A stretch of 64,000 nt of DNA. Origin: Omphalotus guepiniiformis (taxonomy: Eukaryota > Basidiomycota > Agaricomycetes > Agaricales > Omphalotaceae). Positions within the stretch are counted from its first letter, which is position 1. Every line of letters starts with the position of its first letter. Shown here in pieces: positions 23,391 through 34,989 of this stretch. Where the stretch lies: the NCBI GenBank assembly GCA_028554645.1, contig JAQOOI010000060.1:1-64000 (forward strand). Reading direction: 5' to 3'. The translations under genes were made by a program, and so were the position numbers. The notes beneath the pieces were generated by a model. The model searched no databases. It had not been told where the DNA came from and saw only the letters and a program-made list of their open reading frames with translations.

Positions 23391-25329
23391 AATTTAATAA
23401 AGATATAAATTTTTTATTATTATTATTAATATTATCTTTTTTTACATCTAAAGTATAGATCCCGCACTCCAGTTCATTTTTTTTTAATGCAAGCGCTCCT
23501 CGCTTTGCGATCGGTGAGCAAGTATTACATAACGAAATAGTAGGAAACGACCGTAAACCAATGATTGGTTGACTATTACTACTTAAATTAGAAAGGTTAG
23601 AACCTTTTCCTTATAGAAGTAGATACGTTATTTGTAATTGATTTAATAGTTTCTTTAATTTTTATTTGTATTTTCTGTAAGTACCTCTTCACTCCCGGCA
23701 GAAGAGTTAAGTTTTCTCCCTCGCTTTGCCTCGCGCAGCGAAGGAAAAGGGAGAAAGGGGAGGTAGCGAAACGCGACAAGTTTTAAAACTTAGAACAGTA
23801 GGTGACAAGTATTTTCACTCACAGTACTCAAATTATATAAGAGTAATTAAGTAGAAGCGTCTTATCATATTTCATTATAGCTCCTTCTGTCGCTGGGCGA
23901 GAAACTAAAAGATCTAAACTATTATTATTATTTTCTAAATTATTTAAATTAGCAACGTTAGAGTTTAAAGCACCTAAAATTTTTAATATTTGTAACTTTA
24001 AATATTTTTATTAATTTATTTTTTATATTAAATTATATAATCTATATCCTTTAATAAATTATTTAATTTTTAATAATATATATTTAATGGCTCTGGCATT
24101 TTCTTCTTCCGCTATCGCTGCTCTTGCTAAAGCAGCAGCGAGAGCAAAAGGGACTTCTTTGCTAAGGCAAGCCGCATAAGCGGAGGTAGGTGACTGAGCG
24201 AGTGATAATTTACCCTGCCCGAATAAGCGAGTAGCATTGGCAAGAGAGTTAGTTTTAATAGAAAAAAGTTTATTAAAATTAAAAATTTTATTAATTTGTA
24301 TCATTCTATATGTAAATCTAATATAAGGTTGAGGTTTTAATAAACGTTTAGGTACAAAAAGATTAATATTATTTAATAAGGAATGAAATTTTAACACAGG
24401 TATAAATTTTTCAATCTTATATAAAATATTAGATAAACGGAATTTTAAATTATAATATAAATTATTTCTTATAAATAGTATAAAATCTGATTTATTTCCT
24501 TTAAATGAATTTAAATTTAAATTATATTTTTTAATAGATGTTGTTAATTTTATTAATTTTTCATTTAATTTAATAATTTTATAAATTAATTTTTTTTGAG
24601 GGTTTAATAAATTAAAATTTTTATTTTTTTTTTGGTCACTAATTTTTTTTAATACTAAAGGACTGCTAAAAAATGGTAAAATTCTTTTATCTATATTAAA
24701 ATTAAGCAAAGGATCCTTAACAGTAGTATTAGAAGACACTCTCGCTTGCTCTCTATCTCGCCCTGCGACAGCTAAGGCTTGGTGTTGTTGGTGGGGCAAG
24801 TCACTATAGTAACGAGGCGCGTTTTGTTTAGAAACGTTATACTTTACTTTATTTAATAGTAGTGGAATTAACTGGGTTAAATCATTAACTTTTTTTTTTT
24901 TTTCCTTTTTTAGATGAAGGGATAGCTTCTTTATTATTTTTTAAATTAGCAACAGTTGTAGCATTTAAAGCAAGAGAGTGGTTAGATTGATGCGAAGAAA
25001 CTATAAATAGAGAAGGTAAATATTTGTTTCTTTGATTTAAAACTTTATCTCTGTTTTTAAATAAATTTTGTTCTTGAAAAAGCATTAATAGAACGAATAG
25101 CCTGGAGATGATATTAATTTTGTAGAACCTGGTAGCACCCTGTAATCCTAAAGAAAAAGAGTCAGCAGATAACTTATTTAAAAATAAACGAAGAATTTTT
25201 ATTATGTTGAGTATTAATATTAAAATTAGAAAGGCGTATATCTTTTTCTAATAAAGGTGATTTAAACGATTTAAGAGTGGGTGCGTGTATAGAAACTTGA
25301 TTTTTTATAATTTTATTGTTATATTTCAT
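23391..25329 (-). pseudogene. Basic A+T-rich reading frames, possibly rps3 N-terminal region
   Basis: A 246-codon frame at 24059-24799 is rich in lysine, asparagine and isoleucine, as expected for an A+T-rich mitochondrial ribosomal protein, and its end runs into a GC element that encodes alanine/arginine-rich residues. Other open segments occur at 24885-25085 and from an ATG near 25329. Two places (near 23955 and 24955) encode similar ALN-VANL stretches, a hint of internal duplication. All lie on the same strand as, and upstream of, the rps3 C-terminus. That position is the only argument for rps3; no conserved N-terminal motif was recognised. It could equally be an unrelated decayed ORF. Confidence 0.35.
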
Positions 25330-25452
25330 TATTTTTAGTATTAAATTTAATATTATGGGATAAAATAAAAGCGATATAAATATTATATAAAAATATGCTT
25401 TTTTTCATTTAATTAAAATTATAACTAATATTCTTGCTTGCCCCCTCCCTGC

Positions 25453-25556
25453 GAAGCTGCGAAGCTGCGAAGCTGCGAAGCTGCGAAGCTGCGAAGCTGC
25501 GAAGCTGCGAAGCTGCGAAGCTGCGAAGCTGCGAAGCTGCGAAGCTGCGAAGCTGC
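25453..25556. repeat. Tandem array of 13 units of GAAGCTGC
   Basis: Thirteen perfect head-to-tail copies of the 8-bp unit GAAGCTGC, inside a GC element cluster. The unit length is not a multiple of three and no ORF depends on it. Perfect identity points to recent expansion by slippage. Confidence 0.97.
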
Positions 25557-26949
25557 TCCTCGCTTTAAGCGGCAGCTAAAGCAGGAACAAACTCTGCTTT
25601 AGCTGCGGGACGCGTAAGCGAGGGAAGGCAACTCACCCTTCCCCAAAGGGGAGGAGCTTGGTGTTTGCTCACCCCCTCGCTTGCTAAGGCAAGGCGTTAA
25701 TAAGATAGAATTAATTAAAATGAAATTAACCTCCAATTATAATTATTATAAAAAATAATGGAGTAGCTAAAATTTAGAATATTCTTAAAAAAGATAAGTA
25801 TAATTTATAAATAATATATTTAAATAAAAAATACTTTTAGCTTCTCTTTAATTAATATATACTTTATATTTAAAGATCTTTTTTTTAATTAAATTTATAA
25901 ATTTTTAAAGAAAAAAAAAAATATAGGGGTAAAATAATAAAAGATTAAAACATAGTAAATTTTATTGCGTAAATTTATAAATAAAAAAAATATTAAAGAT
26001 TAAAAAAATTGTAAGTTAATACATTAGCTATTGCTTATGCAAGAAACAGATTAAAAATTTTTAATTAGTAACGTTTTGAATTGGTATTATAAAAATTTAA
26101 TTCCAATTGCAGTCGCTACTCTCGCTATCCCTGCTTTAGCTCCCACTATCCTTAGCCATAGGCTAGCTGTGTCGCTGCAGCTTTAGCAGGCATAAAGCGA
26201 GAGTTTAATGGTAACTAATGTGAATTTGAGCAAAGAGTTGCTTCCAATGGTAGCAAGGGCGAAAAAAACATAGAATAAAGTTATAAAAGTTAAAAAATAG
26301 ACAAGTAAACATATTAATGCTTCTCGCTTTTGCGGTTATAAACATAAACTAAAGTACTTTTAAATTATTTTACAAAAATTTTAAGTTTTGGATATTTTTG
26401 TTTCATTCGCATAAGCGACACAACCACTTTCTTGTTAAGGCTATATCACAATCGCAAAGGCGAGTGAGTGGATGCTTGAAATAAAATATAAGCAATCATG
26501 ATACCTAAAACATTAATAAAACAAGCACGGTCACTTTCACTCACTTTCCTTCGGCCTTAGGTCCTTTGGTTTAAAGAAAGAAGTTTTTGGTTCGAAGAAA
26601 GAAGCATAATGAGTCCGTGCATATAGCATAGCAGGGTCGCTCGCCTAATCACTAATGTGATGGCTGCAAAAGCAGCCAGAGATAAACTTATTAAATTTAA
26701 TAAAAACACCAACGCATCCCCTCCCCTTACCCTTCCCCTCCCCTTCCCCTCCCCTTCCCCTCCCCCTCCCCTTTGGGGAAGGGGGAGGGGAAGGGGAGGG
26801 AAGCTCACTTTCACCTTTGGTGAGTGAAGCGAGAATATTGTGTTTTATTCTTATTTAATTTTTAATTTTTAATTTTTATTTTTTAATTTTTAATTTTTAA
26901 TTTTTAATTAAATTCATATCATTACATACAGAAATAATAAAAAGATGAT
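25557..26949. repeat. Spacer with GC elements and a duplicate of the nad5 tail
   Basis: 25905-25985 is a near copy of the sequence just past the 3' end of nad5 (28960-29040). 26700-26800 is a long alternating C-rich tract followed by its G-rich complement. 26850-26910 holds repeated TAATTTTT units. No gene recognised. Confidence 0.5.
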
Positions 26950-28463
26950 AAATAAAATAATTAAATGAAATAAAAGATTTTTAATATAAAAATTTTTATG
27001 TTCCTCTTTCAAATTAGATTGAGATTGGTCCCATAAATCTTTATAAAAATTTTTTATCAATCATTCAATAAATTTTGGAAATATTATCTTTGATACATTT
27101 TTTAAATAAATATAGTATAAATAAATAATTCAATACTATAATTTATACATAATATTAAAACTCATAGAAAAGATAAAGTAATACATATTTCTATCCCATT
27201 TATTTTTATTATATTATAGAATCAAGGAAAGTAGTTGATATTATTTTACTAATCAAAAGAATAAATACAGGAATTAAATAAATTAATCATTTTTTGATTA
27301 ACCTTCCACCTTTCGCATAGCGGGTGCTTGAAATAAAACTAAATAAAAAAAACTGTTTTCCTCCTTTATCTACATTTCATATAGACTCTATAATACTATT
27401 AACTAATTTGGCATTTCTGTCTTTATTTACTTGAGGACCACAGCTAAATAGCTAAAAAATAACAAAGGTATACCAATTTTATTAAATTTGTGAGCTAATC
27501 TCTTTCGTTGTATTATCATCAGTTCATTCTCAGTTATATTTTTAGGAGAGTATGAAGTATCCAATAACAAATTTGTTATAACTATTTAATAAGGCTCTAT
27601 AAACTAAAAAGGGACTTACTAATTGAAAAGCTGCTAATGCCATATCTGCTTGATCAATTTTTTTTAATGCAGATAAACTAGTTTCTTGTAAATTTTGTAA
27701 TTCAGAATTTAATAATTTAAGTTTCTCCTGTTCTGCTTCAACATTTTGTATTTTTGATTCTAAATTATTTTTAGTTTCTTCTAACTCTATACTTAGTTCT
27801 TCTACTGATTTTCCATTTAATTTATTATCCTCTCGCTGCAGCGAACTAGTGATAAAGATAATAAAGTTGATATTGGATAATTATATAATAAAACTAAAAC
27901 ACCACGATAAAAAACCATTTTCTTTTAATATTTGTTCTCGCTGCGCGAAAGGTATATTTTCATTTGTAATAAACACTTTTTAAAATTTTTGGTAATAAAC
28001 CGAAAAAAGGATCATCTTTATCTACATTTTCAAAAGGATCATAATTTGGATCATAATCAGAAGAACTGTCGCTTGTTACATACCCCATAAGGGGAAAGGA
28101 ATTTAATTCACTTAAGGGTTCAGCTAGAGATTGTGTTGGTTGCTGCCCTTTAGGTAGCGAAAGATTGTCGCTCTCCGCAGGAGAAGTGGGTTGCAAAGCA
28201 AGAGGAACATTTGTTGGAATTGGAAGAGAATCTGCACCCTTGTCTAAGCTAGAGGGTTAATTGTTAGGAACATTTATTTCTTGTAAAAGATCAATTGCAC
28301 CCTGTTTATTTTTTTTAGGGTCAGAACAAAGATGCACTGAAGTATGAAATTGTTTATGCATTACTGTACTTATAGTACTCAATGCTTTAATAGTAAAAAC
28401 GGTATTAATTCTAGTTAATTTTAACATCATATAAATAAATAAATTTTTTAGCAATTTTGGCAT
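26950..28463 (-). pseudogene. Plasmid-type ORF C: coiled coil plus membrane segments, interrupted
   Basis: The first part, 28463 to 27960, is 168 codons in one frame broken by a single UAA at codon 69. It starts with a short hydrophobic, basic N-terminus and becomes acidic and Ser/Asp-rich. Downstream, after a GC element, is a strongly charged coiled-coil stretch (ELEETKNNLESKI), then ALLNSYNKFV and a hydrophobic segment reading GIPLLFFSYLAVV. The SYNKFV region aligns by eye with SYYKFV in ORF A and SYNKYV in ORF B, so the three are paralogues. Function unknown. The family resembles accessory ORFs linked to fungal linear mitochondrial plasmids; that link is inferred. Confidence 0.55.
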
Positions 28464-29011
28464 TCGAAAAATGAATTTTTTTGTTTTTATTAAAAACCAA
28501 ATAAATTATAAAAAAAAATTAACTTAGCAATAATTCGTTTTAATGAATTAAACTCTTTCATTAAAAATAAACTTTATATAAAATAGAGAAGTTGGACTTA
28601 TTTTACAAGTTTTAAAATTACAAAACCTTATAAGAATTTAATTATATATTGTTTATTAAGTTATAAATAATTGAAAGCTATTTATAAAAAATTTTTATAT
28701 ACTACTACTAGCTTATGCGTCTAAGAAATAGACATTTAATTAAAATAGAGGTAAATAAATTAATTAAGATAAAAATTTGTTAAATTAAATGATAATAGGC
28801 TAAAATAAAATATATTTATTTTTAATTTATAGTTGCTAAGGCTCTCTCTCGCTCCCCTTTCTCCCCCCCCCTCGCTCGCGCAGCGAGAGCGAGCTAAAGC
28901 AGGGAGGAGGTATAGTAGAAGTAGAAGTAGACGTAGACGTAGACGTAGACTAGCGAGAGGTAAAAAAAAATATAGGGGGTAAAATAATAAAGATTAAAAC
29001 ATAGTAAAATT

Positions 29012-31017
29012 TTATTTGCGTAAATTTATAAATAAAGAAAACATTAATATTATTATTATACGTGTAAATTCATTTATAGTTTCATCAAATATTAAAGTAC
29101 TAAATAATACAAATAGGAAAAATAAAAATCCTATTGTAATATAAAGAGCATATGTAGTAATAACACCTGAATCTAATTTAGAAATATCTTTAGCAAATTT
29201 AACTATAGAATTACTTAAACCATAAGGTCCTACTAATTCGATAACTCCTCTATCTATTTGTTTTGAAACAGAATAACCTAATTTAAATCCATTAGAAATA
29301 ATATAATTATTATAAATTATATCAAAATAATATTTATTATTGAATAAATTATATAATTTTTTTCCTAATGAAGTTTCAGTTAAATTTACTAAAATCTCAG
29401 GAGTTTTAAGATAAAATATTAAAGCAGATGTTGCACCAATTAAACTTAGTATTGAGGGTAATAATTTTAATCCAAATGCTTAAAGAATATTCTGCTTCAA
29501 ACTAAAGTAATATTATTAGGATGAATAAATAAAGAATTACCAAAAGAAGTCAGAACCTATTCCTACAAACATATCAGAAAATAAATATCCAAAAAAAATA
29601 CTAAATAATGATAACACTATTAATGGAATAATTGCTGCTGAGTTTGATTCATGACTATTTAAATAAGATTGTTTATTTCCATTAGGATTAATAAGGAAAA
29701 CTAAACTAATTAATCTAAAACTATAAAATGCAGTTAAACCTGCTGTAATTGAACCTAATATAAAAGCATACATTTGACTAAAACTATAATTACCATAAGC
29801 TAATTCAATAATTAAATCTTTACTATAGAATCCTGTCAGAAACGGAGTCGCTAATAAAGATAAAGTACCTACTAACATTACTGAATAGGTAAGAGGTAAA
29901 AAATTTAATTAAACCACCCATTTTTCTTACATCTTGTTGATCAGAAAATGAGTGTATTACAGCTCCACCTGCTAAAAATAATAAAGCTTTAAAAAATGAG
30001 TGATTTACTGTATGAAATAAAGCTACATTATATTGTGAAAGACCGACAGCCATTACCATATAACCTAATTGTGATATTGTACTCATAGCTATAATTCTTT
30101 TTAAATCATTAGCTACTAAACCACAAGTGGCTGCCAAAGAATGCAGTAGAAGGCACCTACTATTGTTATTACTAATAAAAGCTGTTGGGCTATACTCTAA
30201 TATAGGTGAAACATCTTAATAGTAAATAGATACCCGCTGTAACTAGAGTAGCAGCATGCAGTAAAGCAGAAACTGGAGTAGGAGCCTCCATGCTACCAGG
30301 CAACCAACTATGTAAAGGTATTTGAGCTGATTTAGCTGAAGCACCACCAAATAAAAAGTAAAGCAATTATAGAAATAGCTGTTTCGTTCATATAAGGTAC
30401 TAATGAAAATTACAGAAGAATAATTTAAAGATCCAAATAAAGCAAATATTGCCATTAAATCCTATACTTAATAACATATCACCTTGTCTGTTGACAGTAA
30501 ATGCAAGTATAGCAGCTTTATTAGCTTGTATTCTTGTAAAATAAAAATTAATAAGCAGATAAGAAACTACTCCTATCATTTCCCATCCTACAAACGTCAC
30601 AAAAAAAGTTAGCTCCAGTTATTTAAAACTAAACATTCCAAATGTAAAGGCTGAAAGATAAGAAAAAAATCTTTGATTGTGAGGATCAGAATGGTAAATA
30701 ATAGATACTATATATATGAATTAAAGTTAGAACAATATAAAACAGCTAAAGCTAAACTAATTGTTAATTGATCCAAAAATAAATTCTCAAGCTATATATA
30801 ATAATTCAGAATCTATTCCATGTTCCTAATTTAATATAAACAGGAGAACCACATAAACATACCTCATAAAAGGGCAATTGTAATAAAATAAAAAGATGAA
30901 AAATCCTAAACATACACAAAGATATAATTTAGTGAACCTGTTACACCTAGTTTTCTACCTAGGAAAACCTGCTGAAATTGAACCTAATAATGGTGATAAT
31001 AAAAATTAATAAATACA
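29012..31017 (-). CDS. nad5: NADH dehydrogenase subunit 5, frame-broken
   Basis: Core proton-pumping subunit of complex I in the inner membrane. Recognisable blocks in order: [72 protein letters not shown], and [16 protein letters not shown], then a less conserved hydrophobic C-terminus. ATG at 31015-31017 and TAA at 29012-29014 give a span of about 668 codons, the usual length. The frame changes several times between 29500 and 31000, mostly by single bases, although the protein sequence on both sides stays conserved. It lies 12 bp after nad4L, the standard fungal pair. Read errors are the simplest explanation. Confidence 0.9.
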
Positions 31018-31029
31018 TTTTTTAGTTTC

Positions 31030-31289
31030 TTATTGAAATTGTTCCTCTAATCTATAAAATGCAACAAGAATACTAAACCAATTAAACTGATTCTGCCTCC
31101 AGCAACAGATATAATATAATACTGAAAGTTTGTCCAGCATTATCATCAAATCCAAAGGAACTTATTAAAACTAGCAGAGTAACAGCTAATAGCATTATTT
31201 CGATGGCAATGATCATAAGGATAATATTTTTTCTATTTAATATGAATCATAATATACCTATTAAAAATAAAAATTATTGATAAATTCAT
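31030..31289 (-). CDS. nad4L: NADH dehydrogenase subunit 4L, frame-broken
   Basis: Small three-helix membrane subunit of complex I. From ATG at 31287-31289 it reads MNLSII, then NRKNIILMIIAIEIMLLAV, SSFGFDDNAGQTFS, and a C-terminus ending FYRLEEQFQ before TAA at 31030-31032. The glutamate in AIEIML and the FDD motif are typical. The span of 260 bp is not a multiple of three, and at least two frame changes are needed. It is co-directional with and directly upstream of nad5. Confidence 0.88.
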
Positions 31290-32935
31290 TTAGTTTAAAT
31301 TTTTTGTTGAATATACTACGCAGTTTCTTGAAAAATGAAATTTTTTTTTTATTTTTTAAAAACAAATAAAATTATAAAAAAAAAAATTAATTATTAAATT
31401 AAAAAAAAGTTAATCGCGACCTCACCTGCTAAAAATAATAAAGCTTTAAAAAATGAGTGATTTACTGGTGCTGAGTGTATGTGGGTTTAATCTACTTTAC
31501 TCCTATAAAATAGGTATAAGTAAATTTTAACTGAAAAGCAAGCTAGCAAATAAGCAAATAATCCAGGCAAACACCTAATAAATTTAATATTATTTAACAA
31601 TAATAAATATATTTTTAAAGTAAAATGTTAATAAAAATTAATAAAAAATTTATTACAAATATTTGTTTTAAAATTATTTTTTTTTAAAATTAGATTACTC
31701 TCGCCCCTCACTCACTCGCTTATGAAACGAGTTAGCGCTGCGAGAAAGTGATAGTGAGCGACCCGCTCACCCTCGCTCCCTCGCTCTCGCTGCTGCTTTA
31801 GCAAGAGCGACAGCTAAAGCAGGGTCGCGTATTGCCTAAGCAAGAGGGAGCGGCTCACTCGATTTCCCGCCCCTGCCTGCTTTAGCAGGCAAAGGTGGTG
31901 CTAAAGCAGGGAGCGTTTGTGAGTGAGAGTAGAGCGATGGTTATGGTTATAAAGCTACAATATTAAAGTAATTATAATAATTATTAATATTAATATAGAC
32001 TACGAATAAGCACTACCTTCCACCACACTCGCTCTTACTCACCTTTTACCGACCACCGACCACCTTTGGTAAAGGGTTTATGTGATTGGTGATTGGTGAA
32101 TGGTGATAGGTTATTGGTGGGGAGGGCTACAGTACCAGCCTAAAGAAAATTTATTAAACTCTTTATCTCTACCTATTGCTTTGGCAGCTTATCGACTAAG
32201 TGAGCAAGAATAAATAAGTAAAAGATCAAATTTTTCTTTTTAATAGAGGAGTTACGTAGCGGGGGAAATTACTCTAAATAATAATTTCATAATAAATAAT
32301 AGGTTATTAACAAATGAAATTGTTCATAAGTGCTGATGAAAAAAAAATATATTAACATAGTTGATAGTATTAGTTAAAAATCTTTGTAAAAAGAGGAATT
32401 ATTTAAAAAGTAAGAGTTCGAGCGTAGGAGCTGTAAATAAACTTTAATAAAAAAGAGTTATCACCTCACGTTCCCTCCCCTTTCACTTTGTCCCGCAGCT
32501 AAAGCAGTACCTTGCTCCGCAAAACGGGGGGGGGGAGGGGGTCGCTTGCCTAAGCAAGCGAGGGTGCGACACCGAAAGGAGAAATAGATAAAAACAGACC
32601 TATAAGATTTATAAAATAAAAAGTAATATATAGATATTAACCTGTAAAAGACTTTCTCTCTCGCTCGCCTCCTTACCTAGCTTTCCTTGCTAAAGCAAAG
32701 GAGCGAACGGGAGGGAGCAACACGACCACTAATGTGTATGTGAGCGGCTCACTCACTTATGCACGCTATCACCTAAAGTGAGGGGGGGGCCCGCGTAGCG
32801 AGGCTAAGGCAATATCACCCTTTTGCTTTAAATGCTAGCAACTAAAGTGAAAGTGAGCGAAGGCGACTAAGTGAATAATTGAAAAAATTTTATTACTCAT
32901 GCCTTAAGCAACTGAGCGAGACAAAAATTAAACAA
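31290..32935. repeat. Spacer with a nad5 fragment and GC elements
   Basis: 31424-31469 repeats exactly about 45 bp from inside nad5 (near 29967-30011, the [13 protein letters not shown] codons). GC elements lie at 31690-31910, 32460-32580 and 32650-32830. No complete gene seen. Confidence 0.6.
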
Positions 32936-34430
32936 ATAAAATACAATATTAATATAATAACATAAAAAAACTAATTCGGCTTTACATCTATCTTTGTAAT
33001 AACTTAAAAGTTTTTTATTTTTAACCACTTTTATTAAATAATTAATATATCTATTTAATATACCAGGTAATAATTTTTTCGCCGTCCACCCCGCCCCTCA
33101 GCTAAAGCAGGCAAAGCGAGGGGAAAGGGGAAAGGAGGCGCTTGATATTTCACCTTTTCTTTCTATTATATCTAATAAATATAGTGTAATAGCATTTATA
33201 ATTATAGGAATCAATATAATAAATAAATATAATTTTTTTAAAATAATAATATATATCAATTTTCAAATCTTTTATATTATATATCAAACTTATTTCTATC
33301 TCGCTGGTCAGCGCAGCGACAGCTAAAGCAGGCGCCAAACATAAAGAACATTAATATTAAAATTAGTATTATAAAACCTTTAACTCATATATTTACTTTT
33401 TTTAAGTAAAAAGAATCAACCAAAATTATTTCGCTCAGGCCTCCTGTTAATTTACTATCACTTTTACACTTGCTGCTTTTAGCAAGAGCAGCTCGATATT
33501 TTTTTTTGGTAAACTTTGTTTTACTTCAAAAAGCCCACTTCTCGGTCTAATCTGTCGCTGCTCGCGCAGCGAAATAAAAGAAAATATTAGTGCAGGTGCT
33601 ATTAGACCCAGCAAATCAAAATCTACTAAAAGTTCTAGTCATTTTAAGAGTTTTTAATTCTTCAGGCGACACATTGTAGGAAAAGGACGAATAGCTACAT
33701 ATTTATTATAAGACTTTAATAATAAACCATAACTAACCAAAGAAAAACCCATTTCCATATAATTAGGTTTTATATTTATATTTAATTTATCTTTAAATTC
33801 AATAGAATTGTTATATATTTCTAAACAATGTAATATTACCTATTTTTTCTAAAGGTGTTAGTTCTTTTAATATTTCATCACCAACTTTTTTTTTAAGACT
33901 ATATGAACTATCTTTTGATAATACTTTATCTACTATATTACTTAATTTTAACTTTCAATAAAATCTTGGCTATATCCTTTCCCCTCGCTCGCGCAGCGAC
34001 AGCTAAAGCAGGAATGGGGAGAAGCACACTGATCTAAAACTTTCAGAACTTCTTTAACCACTCGCTGCTGCTTTAGCAAGAGCATAGAGGCATACACACT
34101 TTCATCCTTAACTTTATCTTTAACTAAACCCTTTATCTTTAGCATAATTAGGAAAATGCTTCCTCATAACTTGAAACATTATTTTTCCCATTATTAAAAA
34201 TAATCTATAACTTCTTTATATTCTTCAGATACCATTAATATTATTATTTGAAATTTCTTTCTTTTAATTTAATAAACTTTCTTTTATTTTCATTACCCTT
34301 TTCTGTAGTAAAACTTATATCTTTAAAACTACTAGAAGCTTTTTCAAAACTACTAGAAGCTTTTAAATTTTTAATTCTTCTTTTTAAATCCTTATCACTT
34401 AACAAAACATACACTTGAATGAAATCCCCT
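32936..34430 (-). pseudogene. Plasmid-type ORF B, decayed
   Basis: Minus-strand sequence that aligns by eye with ORF A next door: SYGLLLKSYNKYVAIRPFPT here against GYGLMMRSYYKFVYYRPFPT there. The N-terminal side is charged, with a short tandem duplication encoding KASSSFE twice near 34330-34370. The C-terminal side is hydrophobic and ends near a KLLPGIL segment at about 33080. Two GC elements (33105-33130 and 33300-33330) and many frame changes interrupt it. Function unknown. Confidence 0.5.
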
Positions 34431-34627
34431 TAATTTAATTATTATTAAAATTGCAAGACTTTATCGCCCCCCCAGCTTCTAGCAGCCCCTCGCTCCGCGC
34501 TTGGGTTGCGGAGATAGGGAGCAACTGCAACACCCCTTTTTATCACTCTTGCCTGCGGTTGCCTTAGCACTAAGTGAGGCGTTGGAGTGAATATTTAATT
34601 TAATATTTATAATTTTTAGATTTATCT

Positions 34628-34870
34628 TTGTTTTTTTTTTTAAATCAGGTTTAGCCTTAAATAAAATTAAATATAACAACTGTGAGTTAGTTTCATCTAT
34701 AGAAAAAACTATTTATTCCCCCAAAAATAAACTGCGATAAATAAATTGTGGCAATGATCATAAGGATAATATTTTTTCTATTTAATATGAATCCTAATAT
34801 ATCTATTAAAAATAAAATTATGATAAATTCATTAGTTTAAATTTTTTTGTTGAATATCTTACGCAGTTTC
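34628..34870 (-). pseudogene. Mosaic of a cox3 3' end and a nad4L 5' end
   Basis: 34628-34740 is a near copy of the cox3 3' end and its downstream flank (36425-36542), including codons for FIAVYFWG. It is fused directly to 34740-34870, a near copy of the nad4L start and its upstream flank (31205-31345). The join is a recombination product between two distant genes. It also marks the edge of the duplication that produced ORFs A and B. Confidence 0.85.
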
Positions 34871-34989
34871 TTGAAAAAAATGAATTTTTTTTGTTTATTT
34901 TTTTAAAAACAAATAAATTATAAAAAAAAAATTAATTAATATTTATTACAATCATTTTTTTTTAAATTTTAATAAGATTACCAAATGAT

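Noticed and set aside
25453..25556. CRISPR array
   Set aside because: Units are 8 bp, head to tail, without spacers; this is a simple tandem repeat.
26557..26814. 85-codon reading frame on the minus strand
   Set aside because: Its first half is the translation of a C/G-rich repeat and the rest has no conserved feature.
32405..32440. tRNA T-arm suggested by a GAGTTCGAGC motif
   Set aside because: No matching T-stem, acceptor stem or anticodon arm could be built around it.
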